Positions 1 through 8,936 of a DNA stretch of 64,000 nucleotides are shown here, piece by piece. The position numbers were made by a program, and so were the translations under genes. Where the stretch lies: contig ONGR01000004.1 of the NCBI GenBank assembly GCA_900317425.1, positions 62,001 to 126,000 on the forward strand. Direction: 5' to 3'. The notes under the pieces were generated by a model. The model saw only the letters and a list, made by a program, of their open reading frames with translations. It was not told the origin of the DNA and did not search any database. The first letter of the stretch is position 1. Each line of letters opens with the position of its first letter. The DNA comes from an uncultured Eubacteriales bacterium (lineage in GTDB: Bacteria; Bacillota; Clostridia; Oscillospirales; Oscillospiraceae).

Positions 1-2
1 CG

Positions 3-266
3 ATGCTGTTCTATACCTACCGGGGCGTTACCGGCCAGGCCAACCACATGGTGAACATCGCCATCTTTCAGCTGGCGGTGCTGCTGGCCTTTCGGGTCAC
101 CCGAAGGCTGGCGCAAGGAGGCCGCTTTGCCGGAAAGTCATGGCAGATACTGGGGCTTTGTCTGCTTCTGGTCATCGGGGCGCTGTTCGTGAGGTGGACC
201 TTCCATCCGCCCATGCTGCCCCTGTTTGCCGACGCCAGAACGGGACTTACGGGTATCCCGAAATAA
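3..266 (+). CDS. C-terminal fragment of a multi-pass membrane protein (DUF6512-like)
   Basis: The reading frame is open from the left edge, so this is the 3' part of a gene that begins before the window. The 87 visible residues hold two hydrophobic segments (about 17-35 and 47-66), separated by an arginine-rich cytoplasmic-looking loop, and end in a short polar tail. The LFYTYRGVTG stretch resembles the conserved end of the DUF6512 family of small Firmicutes membrane proteins. That assignment is from memory of the family and is not certain. No catalytic residues are visible and no function can be stated. It is followed closely by a kinase-like gene on the same strand, with no terminator seen between them. 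Confidence 0.55.
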   Translation: MLFYTYRGVTGQANHMVNIAIFQLAVLLAFRVTRRLAQGGRFAGKSWQILGLCLLLVIGALFVRWTFHPPMLPLFADARTGLTGIPK

Positions 267-329
267 AAAACCCCTCGCCACGTCCGCCGTGTTGTGCTAC
301 AATAGCAGAAAACGACGGGAGGTGAGGGG

Positions 330-1688
330 ATGGAGCGTTTCGGCATCACGGCGACCTGGAAGGGTATTCCGCCGCTGGATCCGGATTTCTACCCCATGGA
401 GCAGTTTTGCCGGGCCTTCCTGGCCACGGCGGACCGGGACGTGGGCATCGCCGTGGAGGGCGGCGCGCAGACGGCGGTATGCCGCACCCGCATCCACAGC
501 GCCCCCACGGCGGCGGACCGGTTCTATATCGACCGCCTGGTGAAGACCCTGCTCTGGGTCCGGGGCGGCTGCCGGGTGATCACCACCGACGAGACGGTGT
601 GGGCCTGGCTCCGGGACGACTACCGCCCGGGCGGCGCCCGGGCCTTTGACGCGTCGTTCATGGCCAAGACCTATGACCGGCCTTTCCGTGTGGAGCGGGC
701 GGCGGAGCTTCCGCCTGCCCACTGCGAGCCCCGGCCTGTGAGTGCCGGGCTGAAGGGCTGCCGCATCGGCTTCGACGCCGGCGGCAGCGACCGCAAGGCG
801 GCGGCCATACGGGAGGGACGGGTGGTCTATACCGAGGAGGTCCTCTGGGCGCCCAAGGACCACGGTGACCTGGGCTATCACTACCGGGAGGTGGTGGCGG
901 CGCTGAAGAGCGCGGCGAAGCATCTCCCCCGGGTGGACGGGGTGGGCGTTTCCTCGGCGGGGATCCAGATCGGCGACCGCACGGGAGGTGCCAGCCTGTT
1001 TCTCAAGGTGCCGCCGGATGAGTTTCAAGCCCACGGCCGGGACCTCTATCTCCGGGCGGTGCGGGACACCTTCGGCCCCATCCCTTGTCGGGTGGTGAAC
1101 GACGGCGACGTGGCCGCCCTCTCCGGCGCCATGGCGCTGAAGGAGGGCGGCGTGCTGGGCATCGCCATGGGCACCAGCGAGGCGGGCGGTTTCGTGGATG
1201 AGCACTTCTGCATCACCGGCTGGCTCAACGAGCTGGCCTTCGTGCCGGTGGACGTGTCCGCCCAAGCGCCCCGGGACGACTGGTCCGGCGACGTGGGCTG
1301 CGGCGCCAGCTACTTCTCCCAGGAGGGTGTGGTCCGCCTGGCGAAGCGGGCGGGCCTTGCTCTCAGCGGTGATACCCTGGCGGAGCGGCTGCGGGCGATG
1401 CAGGCATATATGGCCCGTGGCGATGAGCGGGCGGCGGCGGTCTATGAGACGCTGGGCGTCTGGCTGGGCCACGCCCTGGCGGGCTATGCCGGGCTGTACA
1501 GCTGCCGCCACGTGCTGCTGCTGGGCCGCGTGGTCAGCGGTGGCGGCGGCGAGACGGCGCTGGACGCCTGCCGGCGGACGTTGGCCGCGGATTATCCGGA
1601 GCTGACACTGGCCCTCCACCTGCCGGACGACGAGACCCGGCGGACGGGACAGGCGGTGGCGGCGGCGAGTCTGCCTGTGATCGAATAA
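330..1688 (+). CDS. ASKHA-fold sugar kinase-like protein (ROK/BadF-type ATPase)
   Basis: This 452-aa protein probably phosphorylates a sugar or acts as an ATP-binding sensor in the cytoplasm. The first ~145 residues are an unrecognised N-terminal region. After that comes an ASKHA ATPase core: a phosphate-1-like loop (GFDAGGSDRKAA, about residue 148), an IGDRTGGASLF segment, the NDGDVAALSGA phosphate-2/connect region (about 251), a GIAMGTSEAGG adenosine-type loop (about 273), and a late GRVVSGGGGE motif. Start chosen: ATG after GGGAGGTGAGGGG. A bidirectional terminator follows directly. ROK proteins are usually 300-400 aa, so the N-terminal addition makes this a longer variant. The substrate cannot be read from the sequence. 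Confidence 0.65.
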   Translation: MERFGITATWKGIPPLDPDFYPMEQFCRAFLATADRDVGIAVEGGAQTAVCRTRIHSAPTAADRFYIDRLVKTLLWVRGGCRVITTDETVWAWLRDDYRPGGARAFDASFMAKTYDRPFRVERAAELPPAHCEPRPVSAGLKGCRIGFDAGGSDRKAAAIREGRVVYTEEVLWAPKDHGDLGYHYREVVAALKSAAKHLPRVDGVGVSSAGIQIGDRTGGASLFLKVPPDEFQAHGRDLYLRAVRDTFGPIPCRVVNDGDVAALSGAMALKEGGVLGIAMGTSEAGGFVDEHFCITGWLNELAFVPVDVSAQAPRDDWSGDVGCGASYFSQEGVVRLAKRAGLALSGDTLAERLRAMQAYMARGDERAAAVYETLGVWLGHALAGYAGLYSCRHVLLLGRVVSGGGGETALDACRRTLAADYPELTLALHLPDDETRRTGQAVAAASLPVIE

Positions 1689-1722
1689 AAAAACGGCATC
1701 GGGTGTTCCCGATGCCGTTTTC
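1687..1722. terminator. Bidirectional Rho-independent terminator
   Basis: A perfect stem (ACGGCATCGGG / CCCGATGCCGT) with a 4-nt loop is flanked by A-run and T-run. It lies between two convergent genes, the kinase-like gene on + and the Na/Pi cotransporter on -, and can serve both. Confidence 0.9.
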
Positions 1723-1737
1723 CATATTGCCGAGGGG

Positions 1738-3495
1738 TCAGATCGCATATTTTTTCCGGTATTCCTCATAGTGTTTGGTGAAGGAGGCGTCCCGCAGCTC
1801 CTTCACGCTGCTGAGGTACTCATGGGTGTCAAAGCTGTCGGATTTCAGCTCGATGAGGGCGACGGCAACGTTGGAGCAGTGGTCCGCCACCCGCTCGTAG
1901 TTGGTGATGAGATCGTTGAACACGAAGCCGTGACTCAGGGTGCATTCACCGCTCTTCAGCCGCTCCACGTGGTGCAGCTTCATCTCGTCACACAGACCGT
2001 CGATGATCTCCTCCAGAGGCTCCACACGGGCGGCCACACTGAGATCCCCGCTGACAAAGGCCTCCACAGACAGATGCAGGATCTCCTCGACAGCCGATTC
2101 CATCAACGCCAGCTCGTGGGCGGCGTCCCCGGAGAAGACCAGACCCTTCTCGTGGATCTCCCGGGCTGTCTCGGCGATGTTCAGGGCGTGGTCGGAGATG
2201 CGCTCAAAGTCGGAGATGGTGTGGAGATATTTGCTCACGTCCTCGCTCTGCTCGGTGGTGATGGACTTGGACGTGATCTTCATGAGGTAGGTGCCCAGCT
2301 TGTCCTCATACCGGTCGACGACGGACTCCATCTCCTCCACCCGGCGGAAGAGCTTGTCGGAATAATCGGTGCGCAGCGAGATGGCCTCCACCAGATTCTC
2401 CTCCGCCTTCCGGGCCATGGAGTTGGTGACCAGGCGGCTCTGCTCCACGGCCAGAGCCGGGTGCTGCAGGAAGCGCTCCTCCAGACGGTCCATATCCTCC
2501 TGCCCGTCGGTGTGGGTGTTTCGGTCGGGGATGATGCTGCAGACCATTTTTTCCAGAACGCCGATCACCGGCGCCAGCACGATCACCGTGCCCAGACGGA
2601 ACAGGGTGTTCATCAGGGCGATGGAGACGGCGGTCATGGTCTTGGACAGGATGGGGAAGTGGAAGACGGCGTTGGCGCCGTAGAACAGGATGGACCAGAT
2701 GATCACGCCCAGTACGTCGATGAGCAGGTAGGCCCAGGCGGTGCGCTTGCCGCCCACGCTGGCGCCCAGGGCGCTGAGCAGGACCGGCACGGCGGCACCG
2801 ATGGCCACGCCCATGACAATGGGCAGGGCGATGTCAAAGGTGATGGCGCCGGTGATGGCCAGAGCCTGCAGAATACCCACGGCAGCCGAGGCGCTCTGGA
2901 GCACGCTGGTAAACAGGATGCCCACCAGGATGCCCAGCAGGGGGTTGGAGAAGGCGGTGAGGGCGTGGACGAACGCCTCGCTCTCCTTCAGCGGCGCCAC
3001 AGCGCCGCTCATGGCGCTCATGCCGAACATCAGCACGGCGAAGCCCAGCATGATGTCGCCCACGTGGACGGTGGTCTGTTTCTTGCCTGCCATCCGCAGG
3101 ATGATACCGGCGACGGCGATGATGCCGGTCAGCGTGGCGGTGGACAGCAGTTCCACCCAGCCCGATCCGGCGCCAAGACTGCTGAGGGCCACGATCCAGC
3201 CGGTGACGCTGGTGCCCAGAATGGCACCCATCACCACGCCGATGGCCTGGCGCACCTTCATCATGCCGGAGTTGACGAAGCCCACCACCATCACCGAGGT
3301 GGCGGAGGACGACTGGATCACGGCGGTGACGCCGGTACCCAGGAGAATTCCCTTCAGGGGTGTGCTGCTGAGACGATACAGGACCAGTTCCAGCTTGTTG
3401 CCGGCCACCTTCTTGAGGTTCTCCCCCATGAAGGCCATGCCAAACAGGAACAGAGCCACGCCGCCCAGCAGGGCAATATAGTCACTAACAGACAT
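1738..3495 (-). CDS. Na+/phosphate cotransporter with C-terminal PhoU-like domain
   Basis: This 585-aa inner-membrane protein is predicted to take up inorganic phosphate with Na+. Residues ~1-310 hold two inverted Na/Pi-cotransporter repeats, each with the QSSSATSVMVVG / QSASAAVGILQ signature (about 60 and 200), plus GGVALFLFGMAFMGENLK at the N-terminus. Residues ~350-575 are a helical DUF47/PhoU-like region (YLHTISDFERISDHALNIAE), which in this family is thought to sense or regulate phosphate flux. The length fits the NptA/YjbB-type Na/Pi-PhoU fusion family. Start: ATG after GGGAGGGAATGCGCT. It is monocistronic and ends at the shared terminator. Confidence 0.9.
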   Translation of the reverse strand: MSVSDYIALLGGVALFLFGMAFMGENLKKVAGNKLELVLYRLSSTPLKGILLGTGVTAVIQSSSATSVMVVGFVNSGMMKVRQAIGVVMGAILGTSVTGWIVALSSLGAGSGWVELLSTATLTGIIAVAGIILRMAGKKQTTVHVGDIMLGFAVLMFGMSAMSGAVAPLKESEAFVHALTAFSNPLLGILVGILFTSVLQSASAAVGILQALAITGAITFDIALPIVMGVAIGAAVPVLLSALGASVGGKRTAWAYLLIDVLGVIIWSILFYGANAVFHFPILSKTMTAVSIALMNTLFRLGTVIVLAPVIGVLEKMVCSIIPDRNTHTDGQEDMDRLEERFLQHPALAVEQSRLVTNSMARKAEENLVEAISLRTDYSDKLFRRVEEMESVVDRYEDKLGTYLMKITSKSITTEQSEDVSKYLHTISDFERISDHALNIAETAREIHEKGLVFSGDAAHELALMESAVEEILHLSVEAFVSGDLSVAARVEPLEEIIDGLCDEMKLHHVERLKSGECTLSHGFVFNDLITNYERVADHCSNVAVALIELKSDSFDTHEYLSSVKELRDASFTKHYEEYRKKYAI

Positions 3496-3658
3496 AGCGC
3501 ATTCCCTCCCAATATACTATCTCCATTATATCGGGGCAAAAGGGCTGTGTCGAGGACAATTTTCGCAAAAAATGCGGAATTGTGACAGAAGATTTCCACC
3601 GTCGGGCGGCCTTGTCTTGTCTATCCCGCCGATTTTGACGGAACGGAGGAACTCGTCC

Positions 3659-3687
3659 TTGCAAAGGGCAGGGGCGGCAGGTATAAT
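3659..3687 (+). promoter_or_regulatory. Sigma-70-type promoter for the small-multidrug-export gene
   Basis: TTGCAA and TATAAT are separated by exactly 17 nt, about 50 nt upstream of the ATG at 3737. An AT-rich start region follows. Confidence 0.7.
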
Positions 3688-3736
3688 TAATTATTATTGT
3701 ATCGATGTATCGATCCATCGGATTGCGGAGAACGAT

Positions 3737-4213
3737 ATGCTGAAAAAGTACGTGATTGTGTTTCTGGTGTCCATGGTGCCGCTGATCGAGCTGCGGGGCG
3801 CCATTCCCTACGGCGTCATGTTCGGCCTGCCCCTGTGGCAGACCTTCCTCATCGCCGCCGTGGGCAATATGCTGCCGGTGCCCGTCATCTATCTCTTCGC
3901 CCGGAAGGTGCTGGAGTGGGGCAAGGACAAGCCGGTGATCGGCAAGTTCTTTGCCTTCTGCCTGGAAAAGGGCCAGCGCGGCGGCGAGAAGCTCCAGGCC
4001 AAAGCCGGCCGGGGCCTCTTCTGGGCGCTGCTGCTGTTCGTGGGCATCCCCCTGCCCGGTACCGGCGCCTGGACCGGTACGCTGGCGGCCAGTATCCTGA
4101 ACATGGGTCTGAAGAAGAGCACCCTGGCCTGTATGGGCGGCGTGCTGCTGGCGGGCTGCATCATGGGCCTTTTGAGCGTGCTGGGCGTCACCGCCTTCGG
4201 CACCATCGGCTGA
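3737..4213 (+). CDS. Small multi-drug export family protein (Sm_multidrug_ex)
   Basis: This is a 158-aa integral membrane protein of the COG2426 / putative small multidrug export family. The segment with VPLIELRGAIPYG near residue 15 is the family hallmark, and GIPLPGTGAWTG (about 103) is its second conserved loop. About four hydrophobic segments are visible. The family name is historical and real export of drugs has not been proved for most members. I chose the ATG at 3737 (after GCGGAG) rather than upstream in-frame starts because the residues before it are low-complexity promoter DNA containing the TATAAT box. It is monocistronic, with its own promoter and terminator. Confidence 0.85.
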   Translation: MLKKYVIVFLVSMVPLIELRGAIPYGVMFGLPLWQTFLIAAVGNMLPVPVIYLFARKVLEWGKDKPVIGKFFAFCLEKGQRGGEKLQAKAGRGLFWALLLFVGIPLPGTGAWTGTLAASILNMGLKKSTLACMGGVLLAGCIMGLLSVLGVTAFGTIG

Positions 4214-4227
4214 TCAACGCATAAAAA

Positions 4228-4262
4228 AGATGCCTCGGCTTTTGCCGAGGCGTCTATTTTTT
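4228..4262 (+). terminator. Rho-independent terminator
   Basis: An AGATGCCTCGGC / GCCGAGGCGTCT stem with a T-rich loop and a 3' T-run lies right after the + strand export gene. Its A-rich left side makes it usable for the minus-strand synthetase gene as well. Confidence 0.85.
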
Positions 4263-4956
4263 ATGTAACAGGTTCGGCATATTCCGGGCCGTTGCCCTGG
4301 TAGATGTTCTGCATCTCCCGGTCGATCTCGGAAATGGCGTCGGAGCAGAGCCGGAGCCGGGCGCTCTCGCTGTCGCTGAAGTCCCGGTCGGATTTGTAGC
4401 GCAGCTCGTGCTCCAGGCTTGCCCACATATCCATGGCGATGGTCCGCAGCTGGATCTCCACCGGCAGCTGCAGGGTCCCCTCGGAGATGACGATGGGTAC
4501 GTCCACCACCAGATGGAGACTCCGGTAGCCGGATTCCTTGGGCTTCTTGATGTAGTCGGTCTCCCGGATGACCTTGAAGGATTCGTTGCGGGTCAGGAGG
4601 GAGCGGAGATAGTAGATGTCGTCCAGATAGTTGCAGATGACGCGGATTCCGGCCACGTCCTGGATGTGGGCGTAGATGTTGTCGATGGTCACCTCGTGAC
4701 CCTGGCGCTTGAGCTTGTCGACGATGCTGTCCAGGGTCTTGATGCGGTATTCGATGTGGTGGATGGGGGAGTGATCGTACAGGCTGGCAAACTCCTCGTC
4801 CAGGATCTCCATCTGGGTCACGGCCACCTTCAGCGCGCTGCGGTAGAGATGATTTACCCGCACCATGCCCTGGGCCAGCTCGGCCTGCTCCGGCGTGGCG
4901 TTTTGCGGGACAGGGATCTCCCTGAGCCTAATGCTGCCGCTTTTTTCGATCATCAT
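4261..4956 (-). CDS. Small alarmone synthetase, GTP pyrophosphokinase (RelQ/YjbM type)
   Basis: This 231-aa cytosolic enzyme is predicted to transfer pyrophosphate from ATP to GTP/GDP, giving (p)ppGpp. It is a single RelA/SpoT synthetase domain without the HD hydrolase or TGS/ACT domains of long Rel, as in RelQ/RelP. Seen motifs: HIEYRIKTLDSIVDKLKR (about 68), DVAGIRVICNYLDDIY (101, substrate and Mg binding), KKPKESGYRSLHLVVDV (139, G-loop type) and VEIQLRTIAMDMWASLEHEL (167). Two adjacent ATG codons are possible starts and the first is used. It is monocistronic and convergent with the export gene. The stop codon lies within the terminator's 3' flank. Confidence 0.92.
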   Translation of the reverse strand: MMIEKSGSIRLREIPVPQNATPEQAELAQGMVRVNHLYRSALKVAVTQMEILDEEFASLYDHSPIHHIEYRIKTLDSIVDKLKRQGHEVTIDNIYAHIQDVAGIRVICNYLDDIYYLRSLLTRNESFKVIRETDYIKKPKESGYRSLHLVVDVPIVISEGTLQLPVEIQLRTIAMDMWASLEHELRYKSDRDFSDSESARLRLCSDAISEIDREMQNIYQGNGPEYAEPVT

Positions 4957-5065
4957 CCGATAAGACCTGCCTTATAAATAAGTATTTCTGTACGCTGGCT
5001 TTCGCCTCTCTTATCATAGCACAAGCGGGGCGGAGATATATGAACAAGTGGAAAACTTTTGGGCG

Positions 5066-6454
5066 CTACTCCTTGGGCAGCCACCGCCTGCGCACCAGAC
5101 GGATCAGGAACAGAGCGCCCCGGACAAACAGCTCGATGGTCATGGCCACCCAGGCGCCCACCAGGCCGTACCGGGCGGCCAGCAGAGCCGTCAGCGGGAT
5201 ACGGACGCCCCACATGCTGACGAAGTTGAGGATGGTGGAGGGCAGGGTGCTGCCGGCACCCTGAAACACGCCGCAGGCCACGATGGAGGCGGCGTACATG
5301 GGCTCCGCCAGAATGACGATCCGCAGCACCCGTGTGGCCAGAGCCACCACGGCCGGATCCGGGGTGAGGATGCCTACGATCACCGGCGCGGCCGCGTAGA
5401 GGACCACGGCGGCCAGCCCCTGGATCACCATGGCCAGGACGGTGGTGAGCCAGCCCAGGCGATAGGTCAGGTCGCGGCGCTTGGCGCCCACGCTCTGGCC
5501 CACCAGCGTGGCGGCGGCGGTCTGGATGCCGTAGCCGGGCATGTAGCACAGGGCCTCGGCGGTGACGGCAAAGGAGTTGGCGGCAATGGACACCGTACCC
5601 AGGGGGGCGATGATGCTCATATTCACGATTTGGGCGGAGCACATGAGGATCCGCTCCGCCGCCACCGGCAAGGCGATCTTCACACCCTGCCGCAGCTGCT
5701 CCGGCACGAAGCGGAGCTTCTCGCCCCGCCGCAGCCGGAGGGCCGGGGACCGCCGCAGCAGGAAATAGGTCAGCAGCAGGGCTCCCACCCCATGGGACAG
5801 CATGGTGCCCAGAGCGGCGCCGGTGACGCCCAGCCCCGCGCCGGGGACGGTGATGCCGTGGAAGGTACGGGTGGGGAAGATCAGCAGGGCGTTGAACACC
5901 ACGTCCAGAATGCACATCATCACCATGAGGATGCTGGGCGTGCGCATATTGCCGCTGGCCTGGAGCATGCCGCCGCTGATGTTGGACAGCTGGATCAGCG
6001 GCAGAGACAGGGCGAAAATAAGAAAGTAATCCGTGGCGTGGGCGTGGATGGACGGATCGGCCCGGAGCCAGCCCGGCAGAGGCACGGCGATGGCGGCGCC
6101 CACGGCCATGAGCAGCGCCGAGAAGAGAAGGCAGACGGCGAAGCACTGCTTCATCAGGTTCCGGGCGTCGGCCTCATCCCGGGCGCCGATGCGCTGGGCC
6201 ACCTGCACCGTAAAGGCGATGGCAGCGGCGGAGGTGAGCCCGCCAAAGAGCCAGGTGGTGGAGGACACCAGCCCGATGGAGGCGGAGTCGGCAGCGCCGA
6301 GACGGCCCACCATGGACGCGTCGATATACTGCATGATGATGGAGGAGAGCTGGGCCAGGATGGCCGGGATGCTCAGCCGCAGCGTCAGCGACACCTGCTG
6401 CTGCCACGTCAGCTCCTCTCCCTGGCGCAGCCGCGCCAGATGGTCCTGCTTCAT
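5066..6454 (-). CDS. MATE family efflux transporter
   Basis: This 462-aa inner-membrane antiporter is predicted to export organic cations or drugs using Na+ or H+. Twelve hydrophobic segments are arranged as two MatE halves (about 22-180 and 245-400). SIPAILAQLSSIIMQYIDASMVGRLGA at the N-terminus is the typical first-helix signature. A long in-frame extension upstream is rejected because it overlaps promoter DNA of the divergent aminopeptidase. The ATG at 6454 has an AGAGGTGGCAGA ribosome site. Substrate is unknown. It is divergent from the aminopeptidase gene. Confidence 0.9.
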   Translation of the reverse strand: MKQDHLARLRQGEELTWQQQVSLTLRLSIPAILAQLSSIIMQYIDASMVGRLGAADSASIGLVSSTTWLFGGLTSAAAIAFTVQVAQRIGARDEADARNLMKQCFAVCLLFSALLMAVGAAIAVPLPGWLRADPSIHAHATDYFLIFALSLPLIQLSNISGGMLQASGNMRTPSILMVMMCILDVVFNALLIFPTRTFHGITVPGAGLGVTGAALGTMLSHGVGALLLTYFLLRRSPALRLRRGEKLRFVPEQLRQGVKIALPVAAERILMCSAQIVNMSIIAPLGTVSIAANSFAVTAEALCYMPGYGIQTAAATLVGQSVGAKRRDLTYRLGWLTTVLAMVIQGLAAVVLYAAAPVIVGILTPDPAVVALATRVLRIVILAEPMYAASIVACGVFQGAGSTLPSTILNFVSMWGVRIPLTALLAARYGLVGAWVAMTIELFVRGALFLIRLVRRRWLPKE

Positions 6455-6491
6455 TCTGCCACCTCTTTCCGTCCTGAAACCGGGAAATATC

Positions 6492-6520
6492 TTGACCGTA
6501 CGGCCGAAATACATTATATT
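6492..6520 (+). promoter_or_regulatory. Promoter for aminopeptidase gene
   Basis: TTGACC, 17 nt, TATATT. The ATG it serves is about 77 nt downstream, preceded by AGGAGG. Confidence 0.7.
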
Positions 6521-6596
6521 ATTGACGAATGACAGCGTCAAGTCTGTTCCCGGGGCGCGCCCCGTCATCAATGAAAAAACAGGAGGCCAAGAACAC

Positions 6597-7820
6597 ATGA
6601 AGAAGACCGTATTGCGCAAGTATGCCCAGCTGATCGCCCGCATGGGCGTGAACGTCCAGCCGGGCCAGGAGGTATTTATCCGCGCGGGCCTGGATCAGCC
6701 GGAGTTCGTGAAGATGTTGGTGGAGGAGTGCTATAAGTGCAAGGCCGGCAAGGTGGTGGTGGACTGGAACTACCAGCCCCTGGAGAAGCTGCACTACCGC
6801 TATCGCACCCAGCGCAGCCTCAACAAGATGGACGAGTACGAGGAGGCCCGCTGGAAGCACTATGCCGACGTGCTGCCCTGCCGTATCTTCCTGGAGTCCG
6901 ATGACCCCGACGGTCTCAACGGCATCAACCAGACCAAGATGACCAAGGCCATGCAGGCCCGCTACCCCATCATCAAGGGCTACCGGGACCAGATGGAGAA
7001 CAAGTACCAGTGGTGCATCGCCGCCGTGCCCGGCGAGGCCTGGGCCAAGAAGCTGTTCCCCGGCGTCCGGGCCAGCCAGGCCGTGGAGAAGCTGTGGCAG
7101 GCCATTCTGGACACCTGCCGTGTATGGGACGATCCTGTGGCCGAGTGGGAGAGGCACAACAAGTCCCTCCGGGATCACTGCGCCTATCTGAACTCCCTGC
7201 ACATTGAGAAGCTTCACTATACCTCCTCCAACGGCACCGAGCTCACCGTGGGCATGATCCCCCAGGCCCGGTTCTGCGGCGGCAGCGAGGAGTCCCTCCA
7301 GAACATCGTCTTCAACCCCAACATGCCCACCGAGGAGTGCTTCATCTCCCCCATGAAGGGCGAGGCCGAGGGCATCGTCTATTCCACCAAGCCCCTGTGC
7401 TATCAGGGCCAGCTGATCGAGAACTTCTGGATCCGCTTCCATGAGGGCAAGGCCGTGGAGTGGCACGCCGAGCGCAACGAGGACCTGCTGACCAAGATCA
7501 TCACCATGGACGAGGGCAGCGCCTATCTGGGTGAGTGCGCGCTGGTCCCCTACGATTCCCCCATCAACAACACCGGCCTGCTGTTCTACAACACCCTGTT
7601 CGATGAGAACGCCGTCTGCCATCTGGCCCTGGGCAAGGGCTTTGCCGACACCATCGAGGATTTCCAGAACAAGAGCCTGGACGAGGTCCGCGCCCTGGGC
7701 GTCAACGAGTCCATGGTCCATGAGGACTTCATGATCGGCGCGGCCGACATGAGCATCGACGCCATCTGTGAAGGCGGCAAGGTGGTTCCCATCTTCCGCA
7801 ACGGCAACTGGGCGTTTTAA
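6597..7820 (+). CDS. M29-family metallo-aminopeptidase
   Basis: This 407-aa cytosolic peptidase removes N-terminal residues. It matches the M29 (thermophilic aminopeptidase T/AmpS) family in length and layout: an N-terminal MKKTVLRKYAQLIARMGVNVQPG region, a central TSSNGTELTVGM segment, and C-terminal metal-site segments with NIVFNPNMPTEECFISP (about 240) and SPINNTGLLFYNTLFDENAVCHLALGKG (about 320-347), which supply the Glu/His ligands. The start has an AGGAGGCCAAGAACAC ribosome site. It is monocistronic and closed by a strong terminator. Codon use is the high-GC chromosomal type. Confidence 0.9.
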   Translation: MKKTVLRKYAQLIARMGVNVQPGQEVFIRAGLDQPEFVKMLVEECYKCKAGKVVVDWNYQPLEKLHYRYRTQRSLNKMDEYEEARWKHYADVLPCRIFLESDDPDGLNGINQTKMTKAMQARYPIIKGYRDQMENKYQWCIAAVPGEAWAKKLFPGVRASQAVEKLWQAILDTCRVWDDPVAEWERHNKSLRDHCAYLNSLHIEKLHYTSSNGTELTVGMIPQARFCGGSEESLQNIVFNPNMPTEECFISPMKGEAEGIVYSTKPLCYQGQLIENFWIRFHEGKAVEWHAERNEDLLTKIITMDEGSAYLGECALVPYDSPINNTGLLFYNTLFDENAVCHLALGKGFADTIEDFQNKSLDEVRALGVNESMVHEDFMIGAADMSIDAICEGGKVVPIFRNGNWAF

Positions 7821-7885
7821 GATCAGCAATCTGGGGCATGCCGGCGGATGACGACCGGCAAGGACCCGATGAGGTGAACAACGGA

Positions 7886-7917
7886 AAAGAGCCGCCCCGC
7901 AGGGGCGGCTCTTTTTT
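7886..7917 (+). terminator. Rho-independent terminator
   Basis: An AGAGCCGCCCC / GGGGCGGCTCT stem with a 3-nt loop and a run of T lies between two convergent genes. Confidence 0.9.
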
Positions 7918-7932
7918 GCCTTATGATCGCGG

Positions 7933-8715
7933 TCAGCCTGCCTGCTCCGCCGGGAACTGGCGACCGGTGTGGTCGATGGTGTAGTCCCCGGTGTAGATCA
8001 GCTGGGAGATGGGCACCACCGTGTAGCCGTCGTTGATGAGCTTTTCCAGGATCCGGGGCAGGGCCTCGGGGGTGTGGAGGGCGGCGTTGTGGAAGAGCAC
8101 GATGCTGCCTGGCGCCACCTGCGACGTGACCCGGCGGTAGATGGTGTCCGCGTCGTAGTCCTTCCAGTCCAGACTGTCCACGTCCCACTGGATGGGCTCC
8201 ATGCCGATGGAGCGGACGGCGGAGATCACGTGGTCGTCGTATTCGCCGTAGGGGCAGCGGATGAGGGTGGGCGTCTTGCCGGTGACGGCGGCGATCCTCT
8301 CATTGGCGGCGTTGAGATCCGCCACGATCTGGTCGGAGGAGAGGCTGTTGTAGTGGTCGTGGTGGAGGGAGTGGCTCATGACCTCGTGCCCGGCGTCGGA
8401 CAGGGCCTTGGCCGACTCGGGGTATTTTTCCACCCAGTCGCCCACCACGAAAAAGGTGGCCTTGATGTCGTACTTGGCCAGAATATCGATGAGGGTCTGG
8501 GTGTCCTCGTTGCCCCAGGCGGCGTCAAAGGAGATGGAGCAGACCTTCTGGTCCCGTTCCACCGAGTAGATGGGCAGCTGCCGCTGTGCGGCGGCGGCGC
8601 TGACCGCCGTGGGCATGCTGACCAGCCAGAAGATGCCGCCTGAGAGCACCAGGGCCGCCAGAATCAGGAGATGTTGCCGCCGCAGCAGCAGGATCTTCAC
8701 CGAGCGATTGTTCAT
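7933..8715 (-). CDS. Membrane-anchored polysaccharide deacetylase (NodB/PdaB-like)
   Basis: This 260-aa predicted extracytoplasmic carbohydrate esterase family 4 enzyme removes acetyl groups from cell-wall or spore-wall sugars. Residues ~14-40 form one uncleaved-looking signal anchor. The NodB domain follows with motif 1 FDAAWGNEDT (about 62; the usual TFDD is replaced by SFDAAWGNED, as in PdaB-type proteins), motif 2 MSHSLHHDHYN (about 111, H-x3-H-like metal ligands), motif 3 IRCPYGEYD, and the late LFHNAALHTPEALP motif carrying the catalytic-base His. The ATG at 8715 (after GGACGGGAAG) is preferred over an upstream start that would add 40 non-domain residues. PdaB relatives act in spore formation, but that role here is inferred. 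Confidence 0.85.
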   Translation of the reverse strand: MNNRSVKILLLRRQHLLILAALVLSGGIFWLVSMPTAVSAAAAQRQLPIYSVERDQKVCSISFDAAWGNEDTQTLIDILAKYDIKATFFVVGDWVEKYPESAKALSDAGHEVMSHSLHHDHYNSLSSDQIVADLNAANERIAAVTGKTPTLIRCPYGEYDDHVISAVRSIGMEPIQWDVDSLDWKDYDADTIYRRVTSQVAPGSIVLFHNAALHTPEALPRILEKLINDGYTVVPISQLIYTGDYTIDHTGRQFPAEQAG

Positions 8716-8874
8716 AGACTTCCCGTCCCTTCCCGTTTTTGCGCCGAAAAGGCGGCGCAGCTCCGGCGTCTTTCGGCTTCCATAGCCTATGCGGGGCCAG
8801 CGGGGAATATGAAAAAGCACCCCGCGCTGGAGCACTTATCTGCGCGGTCAAAGTCCGGGACAGAGGGAGGTCTG

Positions 8875-8903
8875 TTGCATTTTCTCTGCCGGACTCCTAT
8901 AAT
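8875..8903 (+). promoter_or_regulatory. Promoter for glucosidase gene
   Basis: TTGCAT, 17 nt, TATAAT, about 34 nt upstream of the ATG at 8937. Confidence 0.7.
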
Positions 8904-8936
8904 TAAGGGGAAGAAAAAACAACAGAGGCGGGGCAT

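Noticed and set aside
297..1769. Long minus-strand ORF (490 aa) overlapping the kinase-like gene
   Set aside because: High-GC antisense frame without ribosome site or recognisable domain. The + strand gene has motifs and a good start.
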